DNA of 64,000 nt. Origin: Mesorhizobium liriopis. Lineage in GTDB: Bacteria > Pseudomonadota > Alphaproteobacteria > Rhizobiales > Rhizobiaceae. Below are positions 44,635-54,731 of this stretch, one piece after another. The stretch's first letter is position 1. The number at the start of each line of letters is the position of its first letter. The notes below the pieces were generated by a model. It was given only the letters and a program-made list of their open reading frames with translations. It searched no databases and was not told where the DNA came from. The position numbers and the translations under genes are program-made. Where the stretch lies: the NCBI RefSeq assembly GCF_024053505.1, contig NZ_JAMXQS010000009.1, positions 219,331 to 283,330 on the forward strand, in the 5' to 3' direction.

Positions 44635-46637
44635 GCGGTTTGTCCATGGGCTTCGAGCCAGGCCTGACGCGCGGCGCGGCGGGCGCGATCAGCTTCGGCG
44701 ACCTCTTCGACAGAGACCTCGTATTCGGTCTCGTCGCGCCATGCGAAGACGACAAAGGTCGCGTAGGCACCGATGAAGCCGACAATGGCCAGCCACCAGA
44801 TGTGCCAGATGAGCGCGAAGCCGATCAAAGTGGCGAAAAAGGCCGACACCACGCCGGTCGGGCTGTTGCGCGGCATCTCGATGGGCTCGTAATGCGGCTC
44901 GTCGCCCAGGCGCTGTTCCTCGATCGCGCGCTGCTTGATGTCCCAATAGGCTTCCTCGCCCTCGACATGAGGCTGGACGGCGAAGTTGAAGTGCGGCGGG
45001 GGCGAAGGCGTCGCCCATTCGAGCGAGCGGCCATCCCACGGATCGCCGGTTTCATCGCGAAGCTCATGGCGGCGGCGGATCGAGACCACGAGCTGGGTGA
45101 TCTGTGCGGCGACGCCGAGCGCCATCACGAAAACGCCGAAAACCGCCACATCGAGCCAGGGCACCCAGGCCTCGACAGTCACACGTTGCAGGCGGCGCGT
45201 CATACCCTGGAGGCCGAGGATATAGAGCGGCACGAAAACGAGGACGAAGCCGGCCAGCGTCAGCCAGAAGGCCGTCTTGCCCCAACCTTCATGCAGGCGG
45301 AAGCCGAAGGCTTTGGGAAACCAGTAGGTCAGGCCGGCGAAGGCGCCGAAAAGCACGCCGCCGATGATCACATTGTGGAAATGCGCCACGAGGAAAAGCG
45401 AGTTGTGAAGCATGAAATCGGCGGGCGGTATGGCAAGCAGCACGCCCGTCATGCCGCCCACCGTGAAGGTGAGCACGAAGCCGATCGCCCACAGCATCGG
45501 TGTGTCGAAGCGCACGCGGCCGCCATACATGGTGAAAAGCCAGTTGTAGATCTTCACGCCGGTGCCCACCGCGATCACGGAGGTCGCGATGCCGAAGGCG
45601 GCATTCACGTCGGCGCCCGCGCCCATGGTGTAGAAGTGGTGGAGCCAGACGGTGAACGACACGACCACGATGAAGAGGGTGGCCGCGACCATCGAACGGT
45701 AGCCGAAGAGCGGCTTGGACGAGAAGGTCGAGAAAACCTCGGAGAAGATGCCGAAGGCGGGCAGGATCAGGATATAGACTTCCGGGTGCCCCCACGCCCA
45801 GATGAGGTTCACGAACATCATCGGGTTGCCGCCGCCGGTGTTGGTGAAGAAGTGGAAACCGAGATAGCGGTCGAGCGTCAGCATCGCGAGCGTCGCGGTG
45901 AGGATCGGAAAGGCCGCGACGATCAGCATATTTGCGCCGAGTGCGGTCCAGCAGAACATGGGCATGCGCAGATAGCTCATGCCCGGCGCGCGCATCTTGA
46001 GAATGGTGGTGACGAGGTTCACCCCCGACAGAACCGTGCCCACGCCCGAAATCTGGATGGCCCAGAGATAATAATCCACGCCGACGCCCGGCGAATACTC
46101 GATTTCGGACAGCGGCGCGAAAGGCAGCCAGCCGGTTCGGGCGAACTCGCCGATGACGAGCGAAAGGTTGACGAGCAGCGCGCCGGACGCCGTCAGCCAG
46201 AAGGACACGGAATTGAGCGTGGGAAAGGCCACATCGCGCACGCCCAGCTGCAGCGGCAGGACGAAGTTCATCAGCCCGATCACGAAGGGCATGGCGCCGA
46301 AGAAGATCATGATCGTGCCGTGGGCCGAAAAGATCTGGTCGTAGTGGTCGGGCGGCAGGTAGCCCGCCGCGCCGCCTGTCGCCATGGCCTGCTGGGTGCG
46401 CATCATGATGGCGTCCACGAAGCCGCGGATCAGCATCAGAAGGCTCAGGATGATGTACATGATGCCGATGCGCTTGTGATCGACTGAGGTGATCCACTCG
46501 CGCCAGAGATAGGGCCAGAAGCCCTTCACCGTGACCCAGGCGAGAACGCCGAGGCCCGCGATGACGATCACGAGTGCCGCGACGAGCGGAATGGGCTCAT
46601 CGAAGGGAATGGCGGACCAATCGAGCTTGCCGAGCAT
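44631..46637 (-). CDS. cyoB: cytochrome bo-type quinol oxidase subunit I CyoB
   Basis: The catalytic subunit (668 residues, E. coli 663), with low-spin heme, high-spin heme and Cu[18 protein letters not shown] contains the CuB His and cross-linked Tyr; [10 protein letters not shown] and [14 protein letters not shown] hold the remaining heme/copper ligands. About 15 spans. It reduces O2 to water with electrons from ubiquinol and pumps protons. It starts 2 bp after cyoA and overlaps cyoC. Confidence 0.96.
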   Translation of the reverse strand: MLGKLDWSAIPFDEPIPLVAALVIVIAGLGVLAWVTVKGFWPYLWREWITSVDHKRIGIMYIILSLLMLIRGFVDAIMMRTQQAMATGGAAGYLPPDHYDQIFSAHGTIMIFFGAMPFVIGLMNFVLPLQLGVRDVAFPTLNSVSFWLTASGALLVNLSLVIGEFARTGWLPFAPLSEIEYSPGVGVDYYLWAIQISGVGTVLSGVNLVTTILKMRAPGMSYLRMPMFCWTALGANMLIVAAFPILTATLAMLTLDRYLGFHFFTNTGGGNPMMFVNLIWAWGHPEVYILILPAFGIFSEVFSTFSSKPLFGYRSMVAATLFIVVVSFTVWLHHFYTMGAGADVNAAFGIATSVIAVGTGVKIYNWLFTMYGGRVRFDTPMLWAIGFVLTFTVGGMTGVLLAIPPADFMLHNSLFLVAHFHNVIIGGVLFGAFAGLTYWFPKAFGFRLHEGWGKTAFWLTLAGFVLVFVPLYILGLQGMTRRLQRVTVEAWVPWLDVAVFGVFVMALGVAAQITQLVVSIRRRHELRDETGDPWDGRSLEWATPSPPPHFNFAVQPHVEGEEAYWDIKQRAIEEQRLGDEPHYEPIEMPRNSPTGVVSAFFATLIGFALIWHIWWLAIVGFIGAYATFVVFAWRDETEYEVSVEEVAEADRARRAARQAWLEAHGQTA

Positions 46638-46639
46638 GT

Positions 46640-47614
46640 TCAGCCCTTCGTGCCGGTGGGGTTCGAGGCGGTGCAGATATCACCGTCGAGCAGGCGCACT
46701 TCGCTTGCGGGAGATTCAGGGTGCACGCCGGGATCGCCCTGGCGTCCCTCGTCGGGACCGGGCGCAGGCGGCAGAACCTGACGCACGATCGCATCGAAAA
46801 GGCCATTCTGGACCTGCGAGTAATGGAACGGCTTCACGTCGTGGCTTTGACGGGAAAGCTCAGCATAAGCCTGTGCATTGAGCACGTCGCCGCCGCTATG
46901 AAGGCCGGTGAGCCATCGGCCGAACGCATCGGGGGGCATGGCCTCGACATTGAAATTCATGCCGGAAAAACCGTCGCCGCTGTAATGGGCCGCGGTGCCG
47001 AAATAGTTGCCCGCATGGTCGGCGCGTAGATGGAGCTCGTTCTCCATGCGGTTCATCCCATAGATCATGCTGCCGAGCCGGGGGATGAAGAAGGTCGTCA
47101 TCACGCTGGCCGAGGTGACGCGGAAGCGCACCGGCTGGCCGACCGGAATCTTCAGGTCGTTGACGGTCGCGACCTGGGCGCCCGGGTAGATGAAGAGCCA
47201 TTTCCAGTCGAGGGCCACGACCTGGACCTCGAGCGTGTCGGCTACCGGTTCGACCGGCCGGCGCGGGTCGAGTTGGTGGGAGCCGTACCAGATCAGGCCG
47301 CCCAGAAAGAGGATGGTCAGGGTCGGGATCGACCAGACGATGAGCTCGATGCGGCCGGAATAGGTGAAACCCGGCTTGTATTCCGCCTTGGGGTTCGAGG
47401 CGCGGAACCACCAGGCAAAAGCGACGGTGGCGATCATGGTGGGGATCACGATCACCAGCATCACGGCCAGCGAATTGAGCAGGATCGTCCGGTTGCCGGT
47501 GCCGATGGGACCGACAGGATCGAGAATGCTCGGGACCGAGGAATCGAAAAAGCCGCCGCCGCATCCGGAAAGGAGAAGGACCGGCAGGCAAAGGACCAGG
47601 ATACGCAGTGTCAT
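46640..47614 (-). CDS. cyoA: cytochrome bo-type quinol oxidase subunit II CyoA
   Basis: A lipoprotein subunit of 324 residues. The signal ends in lipobox LLSGC (Cys18); two membrane spans follow and then a periplasmic cupredoxin-like domain. The CuA ligands of cytochrome c oxidases are missing, as expected for a quinol oxidase, and [19 protein letters not shown] is typical of CyoA. ATG at 47614 (MTLRILVLC) is preferred; ATG at 47623 is also possible. First gene of cyoABCD. Confidence 0.94.
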   Translation of the reverse strand: MTLRILVLCLPVLLLSGCGGGFFDSSVPSILDPVGPIGTGNRTILLNSLAVMLVIVIPTMIATVAFAWWFRASNPKAEYKPGFTYSGRIELIVWSIPTLTILFLGGLIWYGSHQLDPRRPVEPVADTLEVQVVALDWKWLFIYPGAQVATVNDLKIPVGQPVRFRVTSASVMTTFFIPRLGSMIYGMNRMENELHLRADHAGNYFGTAAHYSGDGFSGMNFNVEAMPPDAFGRWLTGLHSGGDVLNAQAYAELSRQSHDVKPFHYSQVQNGLFDAIVRQVLPPAPGPDEGRQGDPGVHPESPASEVRLLDGDICTASNPTGTKG

Positions 47615-47891
47615 GGGCCTCATTCCCGACAACGGAATGGAGAGCAAACCCCTTCCAGCTTGCGGGACCAACCGCAACCGCTTGGGTGCTTTCGCCTGAG
47701 CTATACTGCCCATCCCTCCAGGCTCCCATTCGAGCGAAGGCGCGACCTTCCGGCATTCGCTCGCCTCGCCTCGATCTAACTAGCGAGGGAACGCAGAGGG
47801 GCCAGTGACGCGCGCAACAAATCCCTGCTTAACGGAGTTCGGCGCCAGCAGTCTTAACATAGCTCAGGATCGGCGACCGACCCGGCGCTTC

Positions 47892-48119
47892 TTACTCTTC
47901 GTCCGGCAACCGGTTCGCCGGGTGATCCTGATGCTGTTCGTTGCGGATGTCGTTGCCGTCGAGGCCGCGCTCCTTCGTGTGTTGCGCCTTGTCGCGGTTG
48001 GACAGGATGTCGTTCTCGCCTACGAGGTTCTCGGGCATGGTGCTCATCGCGCCCGAACCGTCGCCTTTGCCCTGCGCGCCCAAGCCCATATGCTTCTTGC
48101 CGCCTTTGCCGGATGCCAT
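47892..48119 (-). CDS. small hydrophilic protein (75 aa)
   Basis: A short, highly charged protein starting MASGKGGKKHMGLGAQ and rich in Gly, Lys, Asp and Asn, with no membrane span. I do not recognise a named domain; similar short hypothetical proteins are common in Hyphomicrobiales. AGGAAG lies 8 nt before the ATG. It is divergent from pgpA. A region of about 270 bp without a gene lies between it and cyoA. Confidence 0.65.
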   Translation of the reverse strand: MASGKGGKKHMGLGAQGKGDGSGAMSTMPENLVGENDILSNRDKAQHTKERGLDGNDIRNEQHQDHPANRLPDEE

Positions 48120-48233
48120 GGTCGCTCTTCCTTTTAAAAAGGGCGAACCAGGGCTTTGCGGGAATGTTCCGCGCTTGCTTTCGGCCCCGCGCTGGCTTCT
48201 AGCTCCGAGCGGTTTCAAAGGGTGTTCCGTTCG

Positions 48234-48770
48234 ATGCAGGCAGGGCTCGGCGAAGATGCGGTCGATGCGGGACGGGTCGCGCCGGTGCCATCCTTTTCCC
48301 TGATGCGCGCCCATCCGCACCAGTGGCTCGCGCTGGTCGGCGGGATCGGCTTGATGCGGGTCTGGCCGGGTACATGGGGCACAGCTGTCGGCGTGCCGCT
48401 GTTCTTTTTGTTGCAGGACCTGCCGCCGCTGGCACGGGGGCTCGCCTATGCCGTGCTGATCGCGGCCGGCGCATGGGCCGCTGCGCGCACGGGCGACGAT
48501 CTGGGGCTGCACGATCACAACGCCATCGTGGTGGACGAGACGGTCGGCATGGCGCTGACGCTGGAATTGTTCGGCTGGGCCATGGGCGCGCCCGGCTGGG
48601 GGGCAGTGCTTGTCGGCTTCGTGCTGTTTAGGCTCTTCGACAGCACCAAGCCGTTTCCGATCCGGCTCATCGACCGGCGCATGAATGGCGGCTTCGGGGT
48701 GATCCTCGACGATCTTTGGGCGGCGGCTTACGCGGCGATCGCGCTGATCCTCGCGATGCGGGTGTTTTAG
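48234..48770 (+). CDS. pgpA: phosphatidylglycerophosphatase A
   Basis: An inner-membrane phosphatase of 178 residues that makes phosphatidylglycerol from its phosphate. VVDETVGMALTL and FRLFDSTKPFPIRLID are the family's catalytic segments, and the C-terminal GGFGVILDDLWAA is conserved. About four spans. The frame is open upstream; ATG at 48234 lies before the conserved HPHQWLALVGGIG. The 3' end overlaps the next gene tail to tail by 4 nt. Confidence 0.92.
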   Translation: MQAGLGEDAVDAGRVAPVPSFSLMRAHPHQWLALVGGIGLMRVWPGTWGTAVGVPLFFLLQDLPPLARGLAYAVLIAAGAWAAARTGDDLGLHDHNAIVVDETVGMALTLELFGWAMGAPGWGAVLVGFVLFRLFDSTKPFPIRLIDRRMNGGFGVILDDLWAAAYAAIALILAMRVF

Positions 48771-49159
48771 CCCCGACGATCCTTGAGCATCGTGTTCACC
48801 ACGATCGTGAGCGCGAGCAGGATCACGGCGAGGAGGAGGGTCAGGACCGGCGGCCAGAGTGCCGCGCTCCAGCCCATGCGCTGTGCGCCGTGCCAGATGC
48901 CGAAACCGAGCAGCACGGGCACGGTGATGCCGATCAGCGGCAGCCGGCCGAAGAGCTGCACGAAATTGAAGCGCGCGCCGTCGTGGCCGAGAAAGGTGAC
49001 GAGCACGCCCAGGCAAAGCGTGAAGACGTTCACGAGCACGGTCGCGGCCAGCGACAGGCCAACGAAGAGGACGGCGAGAAAGCCCAGAACCGCTTCCTGC
49101 GCCGGCGTCAGGCCATGAGGGGGCTCGGCGCCGAAGGAGCGGTACATCAGGGCAATCAT
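48767..49159 (-). CDS. hypothetical membrane protein (130 aa)
   Basis: A protein with three to four hydrophobic spans (AVLGFLAVLFVGLSLAATVL, LPLIGITVPVLLGFGIW, PPVLTLLLAVILLALTIVV) and short polar ends. No family is recognised. It is transcribed toward pgpA. The clear span pattern supports a real gene. Confidence 0.65.
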   Translation of the reverse strand: MIALMYRSFGAEPPHGLTPAQEAVLGFLAVLFVGLSLAATVLVNVFTLCLGVLVTFLGHDGARFNFVQLFGRLPLIGITVPVLLGFGIWHGAQRMGWSAALWPPVLTLLLAVILLALTIVVNTMLKDRRG

Positions 49160-49225
49160 GATCGGTCTCGCGCCTTTGAGCTTCTGGTGGCGCTTCTTAT
49201 CGCCAGCATGGCTCCCGCTTCAAGA

Positions 49226-50218
49226 TCAGACAGTCGGCTCGCTCACCACCACGGCCTCCGCCTCTTGCGGTCGCGCGCCGTAGCGCTGGGCAAGGAAGGC
49301 GCAGGCGAAGAGCTGGATCTGGTGGAACAGCATCAGAGGCAGAACCAGGAGGCCGACGGTTGCGGCAGGGAAGAGAACGCCCGCCATCGGAATGCCGCTC
49401 GCCATGCTCTTCTTGGAGCCGCAAAAGATGATGGCGATCTGGTCTTCCTTGGAAAAGCCGAGCAGTCGACTCACAACTGTCGTTGCAACAAGCACGACGG
49501 CAAGCAGAGCGATGTTGAGCGCAATCACGATGCCTAGATCGGTGGCGTCGATCTGGCTCCAGATGCCGGCCACCACGCCCGCGCTGAAGGCGCTGTACAC
49601 GACGAGCAGGATCGAGCCGCGATCGACATAGGAGGTCAGCTTCTTGTGGCGTTCGAGGAACTTGCCGATCAGGGGGCGTGCGAGCTGGCCGAGGCCGAAG
49701 GGCAGGAGAAGCTGGGTTGCGATGTCGCCAAAAGCCTGGAGGTTGAAGCCACCTTCGGCATGCAGCAGCAGGCCGACCAGAACGGGCGTGATGAAGACGC
49801 CGAGAAGGTTCGAGACGGACGCCGCGCAAAGGGCTGCCGGCACATTGCCGCGCGCGATCGAGGTGAAGGCGATCGAGGACTGCACGGTGGAAGGCAGCAG
49901 GCAGAGAAAGATCATGCCGGTGAGAAGCGGGGCAGGCAGGTGGCCGTCGAGCAGCTCTTCCAGCCCGAGGCCCAGAAGCGGGAAGAAGAGAAAAGTCGTG
50001 ACGAGGATCAGGAGCTGGAGCCGCCAATGGGCGATGCCGGCCAAGATCGCTTTCGGGGCGAGCCGCGCGCCATAAAGGAAGAAGAGCAGGCAGATCGCGG
50101 CATAGGTCGCGATCTTGACGATGCGTGCTGCTTCGCCGGTCGCGGGCAGCACGGCTGCGAGCACGACCGTCAAAAGCAGCAGGATAAGGTAGGGATCGAT
50201 GCGGAGGCGCTTGAGCAT
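49226..50218 (-). CDS. SBF-like (bile acid:sodium symporter family) transporter
   Basis: An inner-membrane transporter of 330 residues with about 9-10 spans. LLFFLYGARLAPKAILAG (about 43-60), CLLPSTVQSSIAFTSIARGN and FCGSKKSMASGIPMA are signatures of the SBF_like group (PF13593, E. coli YfeH). The substrate is unknown; relatives in other kingdoms carry organic anions with Na+. It follows the DUF922 gene after only 7 bp and may share its transcript. Confidence 0.88.
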   Translation of the reverse strand: MLKRLRIDPYLILLLLTVVLAAVLPATGEAARIVKIATYAAICLLFFLYGARLAPKAILAGIAHWRLQLLILVTTFLFFPLLGLGLEELLDGHLPAPLLTGMIFLCLLPSTVQSSIAFTSIARGNVPAALCAASVSNLLGVFITPVLVGLLLHAEGGFNLQAFGDIATQLLLPFGLGQLARPLIGKFLERHKKLTSYVDRGSILLVVYSAFSAGVVAGIWSQIDATDLGIVIALNIALLAVVLVATTVVSRLLGFSKEDQIAIIFCGSKKSMASGIPMAGVLFPAATVGLLVLPLMLFHQIQLFACAFLAQRYGARPQEAEAVVVSEPTV

Positions 50219-50225
50219 GCAGAGC

Positions 50226-50834
50226 CTATAAAGGCGGCGGCGTTGCGCCGCGATTGACGAATTCGAGGATCAGGCGGTGGACCGGGCCGCCATCGCCGAG
50301 TTCGACGCGGTCGTATTCGCGGCTGCGCTGGCGCTGGGCCTGCGAAAGGGCCGCGAGGCGACGGGTCATCTCGGTCTTGATCCTGGTGCAGCCAGGATCG
50401 TTCTCGACGCGCAGCCCCACCGTTTCACGCTCGATGGCGCGGACCATGTCGGTGATGATGACGCCGTGGAACTTCTCGTGGCGCTCGACGCCGGCGCTGA
50501 ACTTGGTCCAGTGCGTCTTGACCGGTTCGGGCAGCGCGTTGGCTGGTTTCGGCAGGTGGTAGGTGATCAGGAGCCTGGGCACAGCGCGCGCGAGCACGCA
50601 GGCGCCGTTCTGGTTTTCGTATTTGCGCTGCCAAGTGAGCTTGAAGGTGGTCTGCGCTATGGTGCGGCCAAGGCTCATTTGCGGCCCGCGCTCGCCGATC
50701 GAAGCGTAGAGCTCGGGCTCCGTCGTTCCCGAGACACGATAGAACTTCGTGCTTTCCTGCGGCTTCCAGTCGGCAAAGGCCGGCGTGGAAAGGAGGAGGG
50801 CTGAAAGCGAAAAGGAGAGAAGGCGCAAGGTCAC
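50226..50834 (-). CDS. DUF922 family exported protein with HExxH motif
   Basis: A 202-residue exported protein with signal peptide (TLRLLSFSLSALLLSTPAFA). The motif VERHEKFHGVI is an HExxH zinc-metalloprotease signature, as in DUF922 (PF06037), often annotated as a predicted secreted Zn-dependent protease. Two Cys (ACVL and PGCTR) may form a disulfide. The start is a GTG at 50834 with GGGGAGG upstream. Proteolytic activity is predicted, not shown. Confidence 0.85.
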   Translation of the reverse strand: MTLRLLSFSLSALLLSTPAFADWKPQESTKFYRVSGTTEPELYASIGERGPQMSLGRTIAQTTFKLTWQRKYENQNGACVLARAVPRLLITYHLPKPANALPEPVKTHWTKFSAGVERHEKFHGVIITDMVRAIERETVGLRVENDPGCTRIKTEMTRRLAALSQAQRQRSREYDRVELGDGGPVHRLILEFVNRGATPPPL

Positions 50835-50880
50835 GGTGCCTCCCCTATCACGGTGCTCTCGCCCGCGCCAAATCGGGCTT

Positions 50881-52287
50881 TCAGGTGCCACTTTCGATGG
50901 GGTCCTCGATGGCTCTGGGTGCCGCGCGGGGCCCCGGCGTCGGCTCGAAGCGGCGGAGCGCACTGGGCACGATGCCGGCGGCGGCAAGACAGGTCGCGAG
51001 GCCGAGTGCGATCTCGATCTGATTGCTCGGTATCAGGCCGAAGATCACGGCGAGAAGTGCCACGCCCATGGTCTGCCCGACGAGGCGCGCGCTCGACTGG
51101 ATGCCGCTCGCACCGCCGCTGCGCTCGCGCGGGGCGCTGGTGATGATGATCTTGTTGTTGGGCGTCTGGAAGGTGCCGAAGCCCAGACCCGTAAGTGCCA
51201 GGCGCCAGACGAGATCGGCGGTGGAGGGATTGCTTGGCAGAAGGGCGAGGGAAAGAAGGCCCAAGGCGAACAGGAACAGGCCGAGGGCCGAAAGCTTGCC
51301 CGGCTCGAAGCGGTCGGCGAGGCGGCCGGTGACGAAGGCGGCAAGGGCGGTTGCGATCGGCCATGGCGTCATCAGGAGGCCGGTTTCGGCCGGGGTCTTG
51401 CCGAGAGTGTCGTGGAGAAAGAAGGGCAAGCAGACGAAGGCCATTCCTTGCGCGCTGAAGGACAGAACGGAAGTCGTGGCCGACAGCGCAAAGATCGGTT
51501 TGCGCAAGAGATCGACGGGCAGGATGGGCGCTGGAATGCGTAGCTGGCGCGACACGAAATAGGTGCCGACGACCAGACCGAGCACGATTTCGCTCGCAGC
51601 CAGCACCATGCCCTCCTTGTGGCCGAGCGCGTTCACGCCCGAGATCGTCAGGCCGAATGTGGCGGCACTCAAGAGAGCGCTCTGCCAGTCGAAGCGGCGG
51701 GGCGCGGTGGGCGTGAAAGGCAGGGTCTTCAGGCCGACGAGAAGGGCCAGAAGGCCGATCGGCACATTGACCAGAAACAGGCCCTGCCAGGGTGCCAGCG
51801 ACAGGATGAGGGCGGCAACCGAGGGGCCGATGGCAGAGGAAACGGCCACCACCATCGCGACATTGCCGACCGCGCGGCCGAGCAGGTTATGGGGAAATAT
51901 GAAGCGCACCAGCGCGATGTTGATGCTCATGATGCCCGCCGCGCCCAGACCTTGCAGCGCACGCGCGGCGATCAGGATAGGCAGGCTGGTGGACAGCGCG
52001 CAAAGGAGCGAGGCGAAGGTGAAGAGCGCCAACCCGCCGAGATAAACGCGGCGATAGCCATAGACCTCGCCGAGCGAGGCCAGCGGCAGAAGCGACATGG
52101 TGACGACGAGCTGGTAGGCGTTGACGATCCAGATCGCGTCCACCGCGCGGATCTGCAGCTCCTGCGTGATCGGCGGCAGCGCGATATTGGCGATGGCGCC
52201 GTCGAGCACGGCCATCATCACGGCGAGCCCGACCGTGGAGAAGGCAAGAATGCGCTGCGGTTGCGGAAGACCGTCCTGAACCTGCAT
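50881..52287 (-). CDS. MFS drug exporter, DHA2 (14-span) family
   Basis: An exporter of 468 residues. LDGAIANIALPPITQELQ (about 28-45) is the motif D1 of 14-span drug:H+ antiporters (EmrB/QacA type), followed by LASLGEVYGYRRVYLGG and RALQGLGAAGIMSIN. The frame continues 30 codons upstream to an ATG at 52377; the family start is the Met at 52287. The substrate is unknown, and no EmrA-type adaptor is adjacent. Confidence 0.9.
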   Translation of the reverse strand: MQVQDGLPQPQRILAFSTVGLAVMMAVLDGAIANIALPPITQELQIRAVDAIWIVNAYQLVVTMSLLPLASLGEVYGYRRVYLGGLALFTFASLLCALSTSLPILIAARALQGLGAAGIMSINIALVRFIFPHNLLGRAVGNVAMVVAVSSAIGPSVAALILSLAPWQGLFLVNVPIGLLALLVGLKTLPFTPTAPRRFDWQSALLSAATFGLTISGVNALGHKEGMVLAASEIVLGLVVGTYFVSRQLRIPAPILPVDLLRKPIFALSATTSVLSFSAQGMAFVCLPFFLHDTLGKTPAETGLLMTPWPIATALAAFVTGRLADRFEPGKLSALGLFLFALGLLSLALLPSNPSTADLVWRLALTGLGFGTFQTPNNKIIITSAPRERSGGASGIQSSARLVGQTMGVALLAVIFGLIPSNQIEIALGLATCLAAAGIVPSALRRFEPTPGPRAAPRAIEDPIESGT

Positions 52288-52425
52288 CGGATTGTCCGGC
52301 TGTTTTTTTGAGGCGGGAGGAAACAGCGGAGAAGAGTGCCGTTTCGCAGTCTGGCCCCATTTAGGGTGGCGGCTCATGCGAGCCCAGACGCGATAGCGTG
52401 ATCGGTTGAGCCTGAAAAGCGAAAC

Positions 52426-53142
52426 CTATCGGGCCAGACGGTTTCGCTCGCGTCGTGCCAGCGCCTTGTGCAGGTGGGTCATGAAGGCGGCGGCAAAGAA
52501 GGGGCCTGTCAGATTGAGGACCGGCACGGCGAGCCAGCCGGCGATCAGAAGCCCGGCGAGAAAGACCGTTCCACTGTTTGCGCGCCGCAGTGCCTTGGCC
52601 TCCTGCTCGGAACGGAAGCGCATCGCAGCGAACTCGAAGAATTCACGGCCGAGCAGGTAGCCGTTGACGAGGAGGAAGGCGACGAGGTTCACGCCCGGCA
52701 CGAGAAGCAGGAAGAGCGCGATCAGATTGCCGAGAATGACCACGCCGAGGAATTTGACGGAGAGAACCAGCGAGGCAAGCGTCGGCATGGCGCGGCCGGG
52801 CGGGTCGTTGGGGTAGTCCTCGCGCTCGACGGCTTCGGCGATCTCGTCGAGAAATAGACCGGCGACGAGCGCGGTCGCCGGCGCCAGAAGCAGAGCGAGG
52901 CCGACCGCGAGCGCCAAGCCGACGATGATCGCCGCCAGCGGTTCGAGAAAGCCGGCCCAGCCGGGCAAGGCGTTCACGCCCTGGTCGATCCAGGGCATCA
53001 CCCACCAGTCGAACAGGCCCCGCAGGCCGAACCAGCCGGCAATCAGAAGCAGGATGGTGAGGCCGAGCGTCTTGAGGATCAGGCCGCGCGATTCGGGGCG
53101 CAGAAGGTCGGAAATCGCGGCGGAGGCAGCGCTTGCGATCAC
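52426..53142 (-). CDS. EI24/CysZ-like membrane protein
   Basis: A 238-residue protein with four to six spans (TLGLTILLLIAGWFGL, IIVGLALAVGLALLLAP, FLGVVILGNLIALFLLLV). VNGYLLGREFFEFAAMR is typical of the EI24 domain family, to which the CysZ sulfate permease belongs. Sulfate uptake is possible but unproven. It overlaps the J-domain gene by 4 nt. Confidence 0.85.
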   Translation of the reverse strand: MIASAASAAISDLLRPESRGLILKTLGLTILLLIAGWFGLRGLFDWWVMPWIDQGVNALPGWAGFLEPLAAIIVGLALAVGLALLLAPATALVAGLFLDEIAEAVEREDYPNDPPGRAMPTLASLVLSVKFLGVVILGNLIALFLLLVPGVNLVAFLLVNGYLLGREFFEFAAMRFRSEQEAKALRRANSGTVFLAGLLIAGWLAVPVLNLTGPFFAAAFMTHLHKALARRERNRLAR

Positions 53143-53810
53143 GCGCCGGGCTCCGGGGACGTGCCGGCCGAACCCGACTGCACGGAGCGGATGATGTCCA
53201 CCATCGAGTCGTAGCGTTCCAGCTCTTCGGTGGCGCGCTCCTGGGCGGCCAACACGTTGCGCTTGGTGATGCGGGCTTGCGTCAGTTTCCTGATCTGGCC
53301 GTCGATCACGGTGGAAAACAGGTTCTCGGCCTCGTCCTTGCGGCGGATGCGGGCGCGCGCCGCTTGAAGCGCTTCGAGGCGCTCTTCGATGGCGGCCAGT
53401 TCCTCGGCCGTCACGTCGCGGCTGGCCGCAACCAGACGGCGCATCTCGCTGACGAAATCGGTGCTGTCGATGGCGAGCCGGGAGGAAGACAGCACGTGGT
53501 TCAGCACGCTGCTCAAGGTGAAGATCAGATCGGCATGGCTGTTGTCGGCCTCGTCCGCGTCGAACTGGCCCGTCGCGTCATAGCGCTTGCGCCGGTCGGG
53601 GTCGGAGAGAACCGAGTAGGCGCGGGTGATCGCCACGAAGCGCGCACTGTCTCCGCCACGGTCGGGATGAAAGCGCTTGGCCGCCTGGCGATGCGCCGTC
53701 TTGATCTCGGCGGCGGAAGCCGTGGGCTCGACCTCGAGAAGATCGTAGAGAAGCGTGTCGGTCAAAAGTGTCGTCTCGGGTTCCGTGAACGCCTGTGCGC
53801 AAGGCGGCAT
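53139..53810 (-). CDS. J-domain (DnaJ-like) protein
   Basis: A 223-residue protein with a J domain at about residues 19-80; the HPD tripeptide that stimulates DnaK is in AKRFHPDRGGD (48-50). The C-terminal half is helical and charged (about 120-205) and lacks the Cys-rich zinc region of DnaJ. It is a co-chaperone of unknown clients. Start at 53810 is chosen from several; a TTG 14 codons later would begin nearer the J domain. Coupled to the CysZ-like gene by a 4-nt overlap. Confidence 0.87.
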   Translation of the reverse strand: MPPCAQAFTEPETTLLTDTLLYDLLEVEPTASAAEIKTAHRQAAKRFHPDRGGDSARFVAITRAYSVLSDPDRRKRYDATGQFDADEADNSHADLIFTLSSVLNHVLSSSRLAIDSTDFVSEMRRLVAASRDVTAEELAAIEERLEALQAARARIRRKDEAENLFSTVIDGQIRKLTQARITKRNVLAAQERATEELERYDSMVDIIRSVQSGSAGTSPEPGA

Positions 53811-53986
53811 AAAGCAGGCGCGGCCGAATTGGAATGTTTGCGGGCGGTTTCGTCTAAAGACGAATGGCCGGCAAACTTCTTGGCTGCCTTTGCCGGTGCT
53901 GGTCACATATCGAGGGTGAGCGCGCGAGGTGACCGCTGTTTGGCGATGGTGCACAATGCTGCTCACCTTGTCATGCCAGCCGGGCC

Positions 53987-54712
53987 TTATTCCTCCACGA
54001 GCGCGCGGCGGATCGTGTCGGGCTGGCGATAAAGATCGTTGGCCCGAGAGATATGGTCGGTCATGATCCGGGCCGCGCCTTCCCCGTCGCCGGCGGCAAT
54101 CGCGCGGACGATCTTCTCGTGTTCCTCCAGCGTCACGCGCTCCTTGCCGCGTACGGACACAAGCTCGCGCTTGAAGCGCGACAACCAGACGAGCATGCCC
54201 TTGGTGGCGGCGGCGACCAGCGTGTTGCCGCTCATATCGGCGATGAGCCCGTGAAAGGCCATATCGGCCCCGACGAAGCGGGCATGGTCGCCGCGCGCTT
54301 CCTTGAGGTCGCGCAACGAGGCTTCGAGCGCTTCGAGATCGCGGGCGGAGGCGTTGCGCGTTGCCATGCGTACCAGCGCGGCTTCGATCCAGAGACGTGC
54401 TTCCTTGAGTTCGTCCAAGCCTCGCGGGCTGGTGGCGAGCAGCATGATCATGGCGTTGGAGATTTGGTCGACGATCACGTCGGGGGTGGGGTTCACCACG
54501 CGGGCGCGCTCGCCATGGCTGATCTTGATCAGACCCATCTGCTGGAGCGACTGCATCGCCTCGCGGATCGACGGGCGCCCGACGCCGATCATGGCCATCA
54601 ATTCGCGCTCGGAGGGCAGCTGCGAGCCGGGTGGAAATTCGGCGGTGGAGATCGCCTCGATCAGGCGATCGAGCACTTCCTGGGACAGTTTTCGCCTTTG
54701 AACCGGCTCCAT
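53987..54712 (-). CDS. GntR-family regulator, FadR/FCD type, of the apiose operon
   Basis: A 241-residue regulator with an N-terminal winged helix (LPSERELMAMIGVGRPSIRE, about 32-51) and a C-terminal FCD domain with metal-type Asp/His residues (VGADMAFHGLIADMSGN, and later HEKIVRAI and MTDHISRAND). FCD regulators bind small organic acids. It is divergent from the apn operon across 231 bp that contain a promoter and palindromes, so control of that operon by an apiose-pathway intermediate is likely. Confidence 0.88.
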   Translation of the reverse strand: MEPVQRRKLSQEVLDRLIEAISTAEFPPGSQLPSERELMAMIGVGRPSIREAMQSLQQMGLIKISHGERARVVNPTPDVIVDQISNAMIMLLATSPRGLDELKEARLWIEAALVRMATRNASARDLEALEASLRDLKEARGDHARFVGADMAFHGLIADMSGNTLVAAATKGMLVWLSRFKRELVSVRGKERVTLEEHEKIVRAIAAGDGEGAARIMTDHISRANDLYRQPDTIRRALVEE

Positions 54713-54731
54713 ATGCGGGCTCCCCTTGCTT

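Noticed and set aside
44616..46487. Plus-strand open frame of about 620 codons
   Set aside because: Mirror of cyoB, extremely rich in His/Glu/Asp/Arg, no domain.
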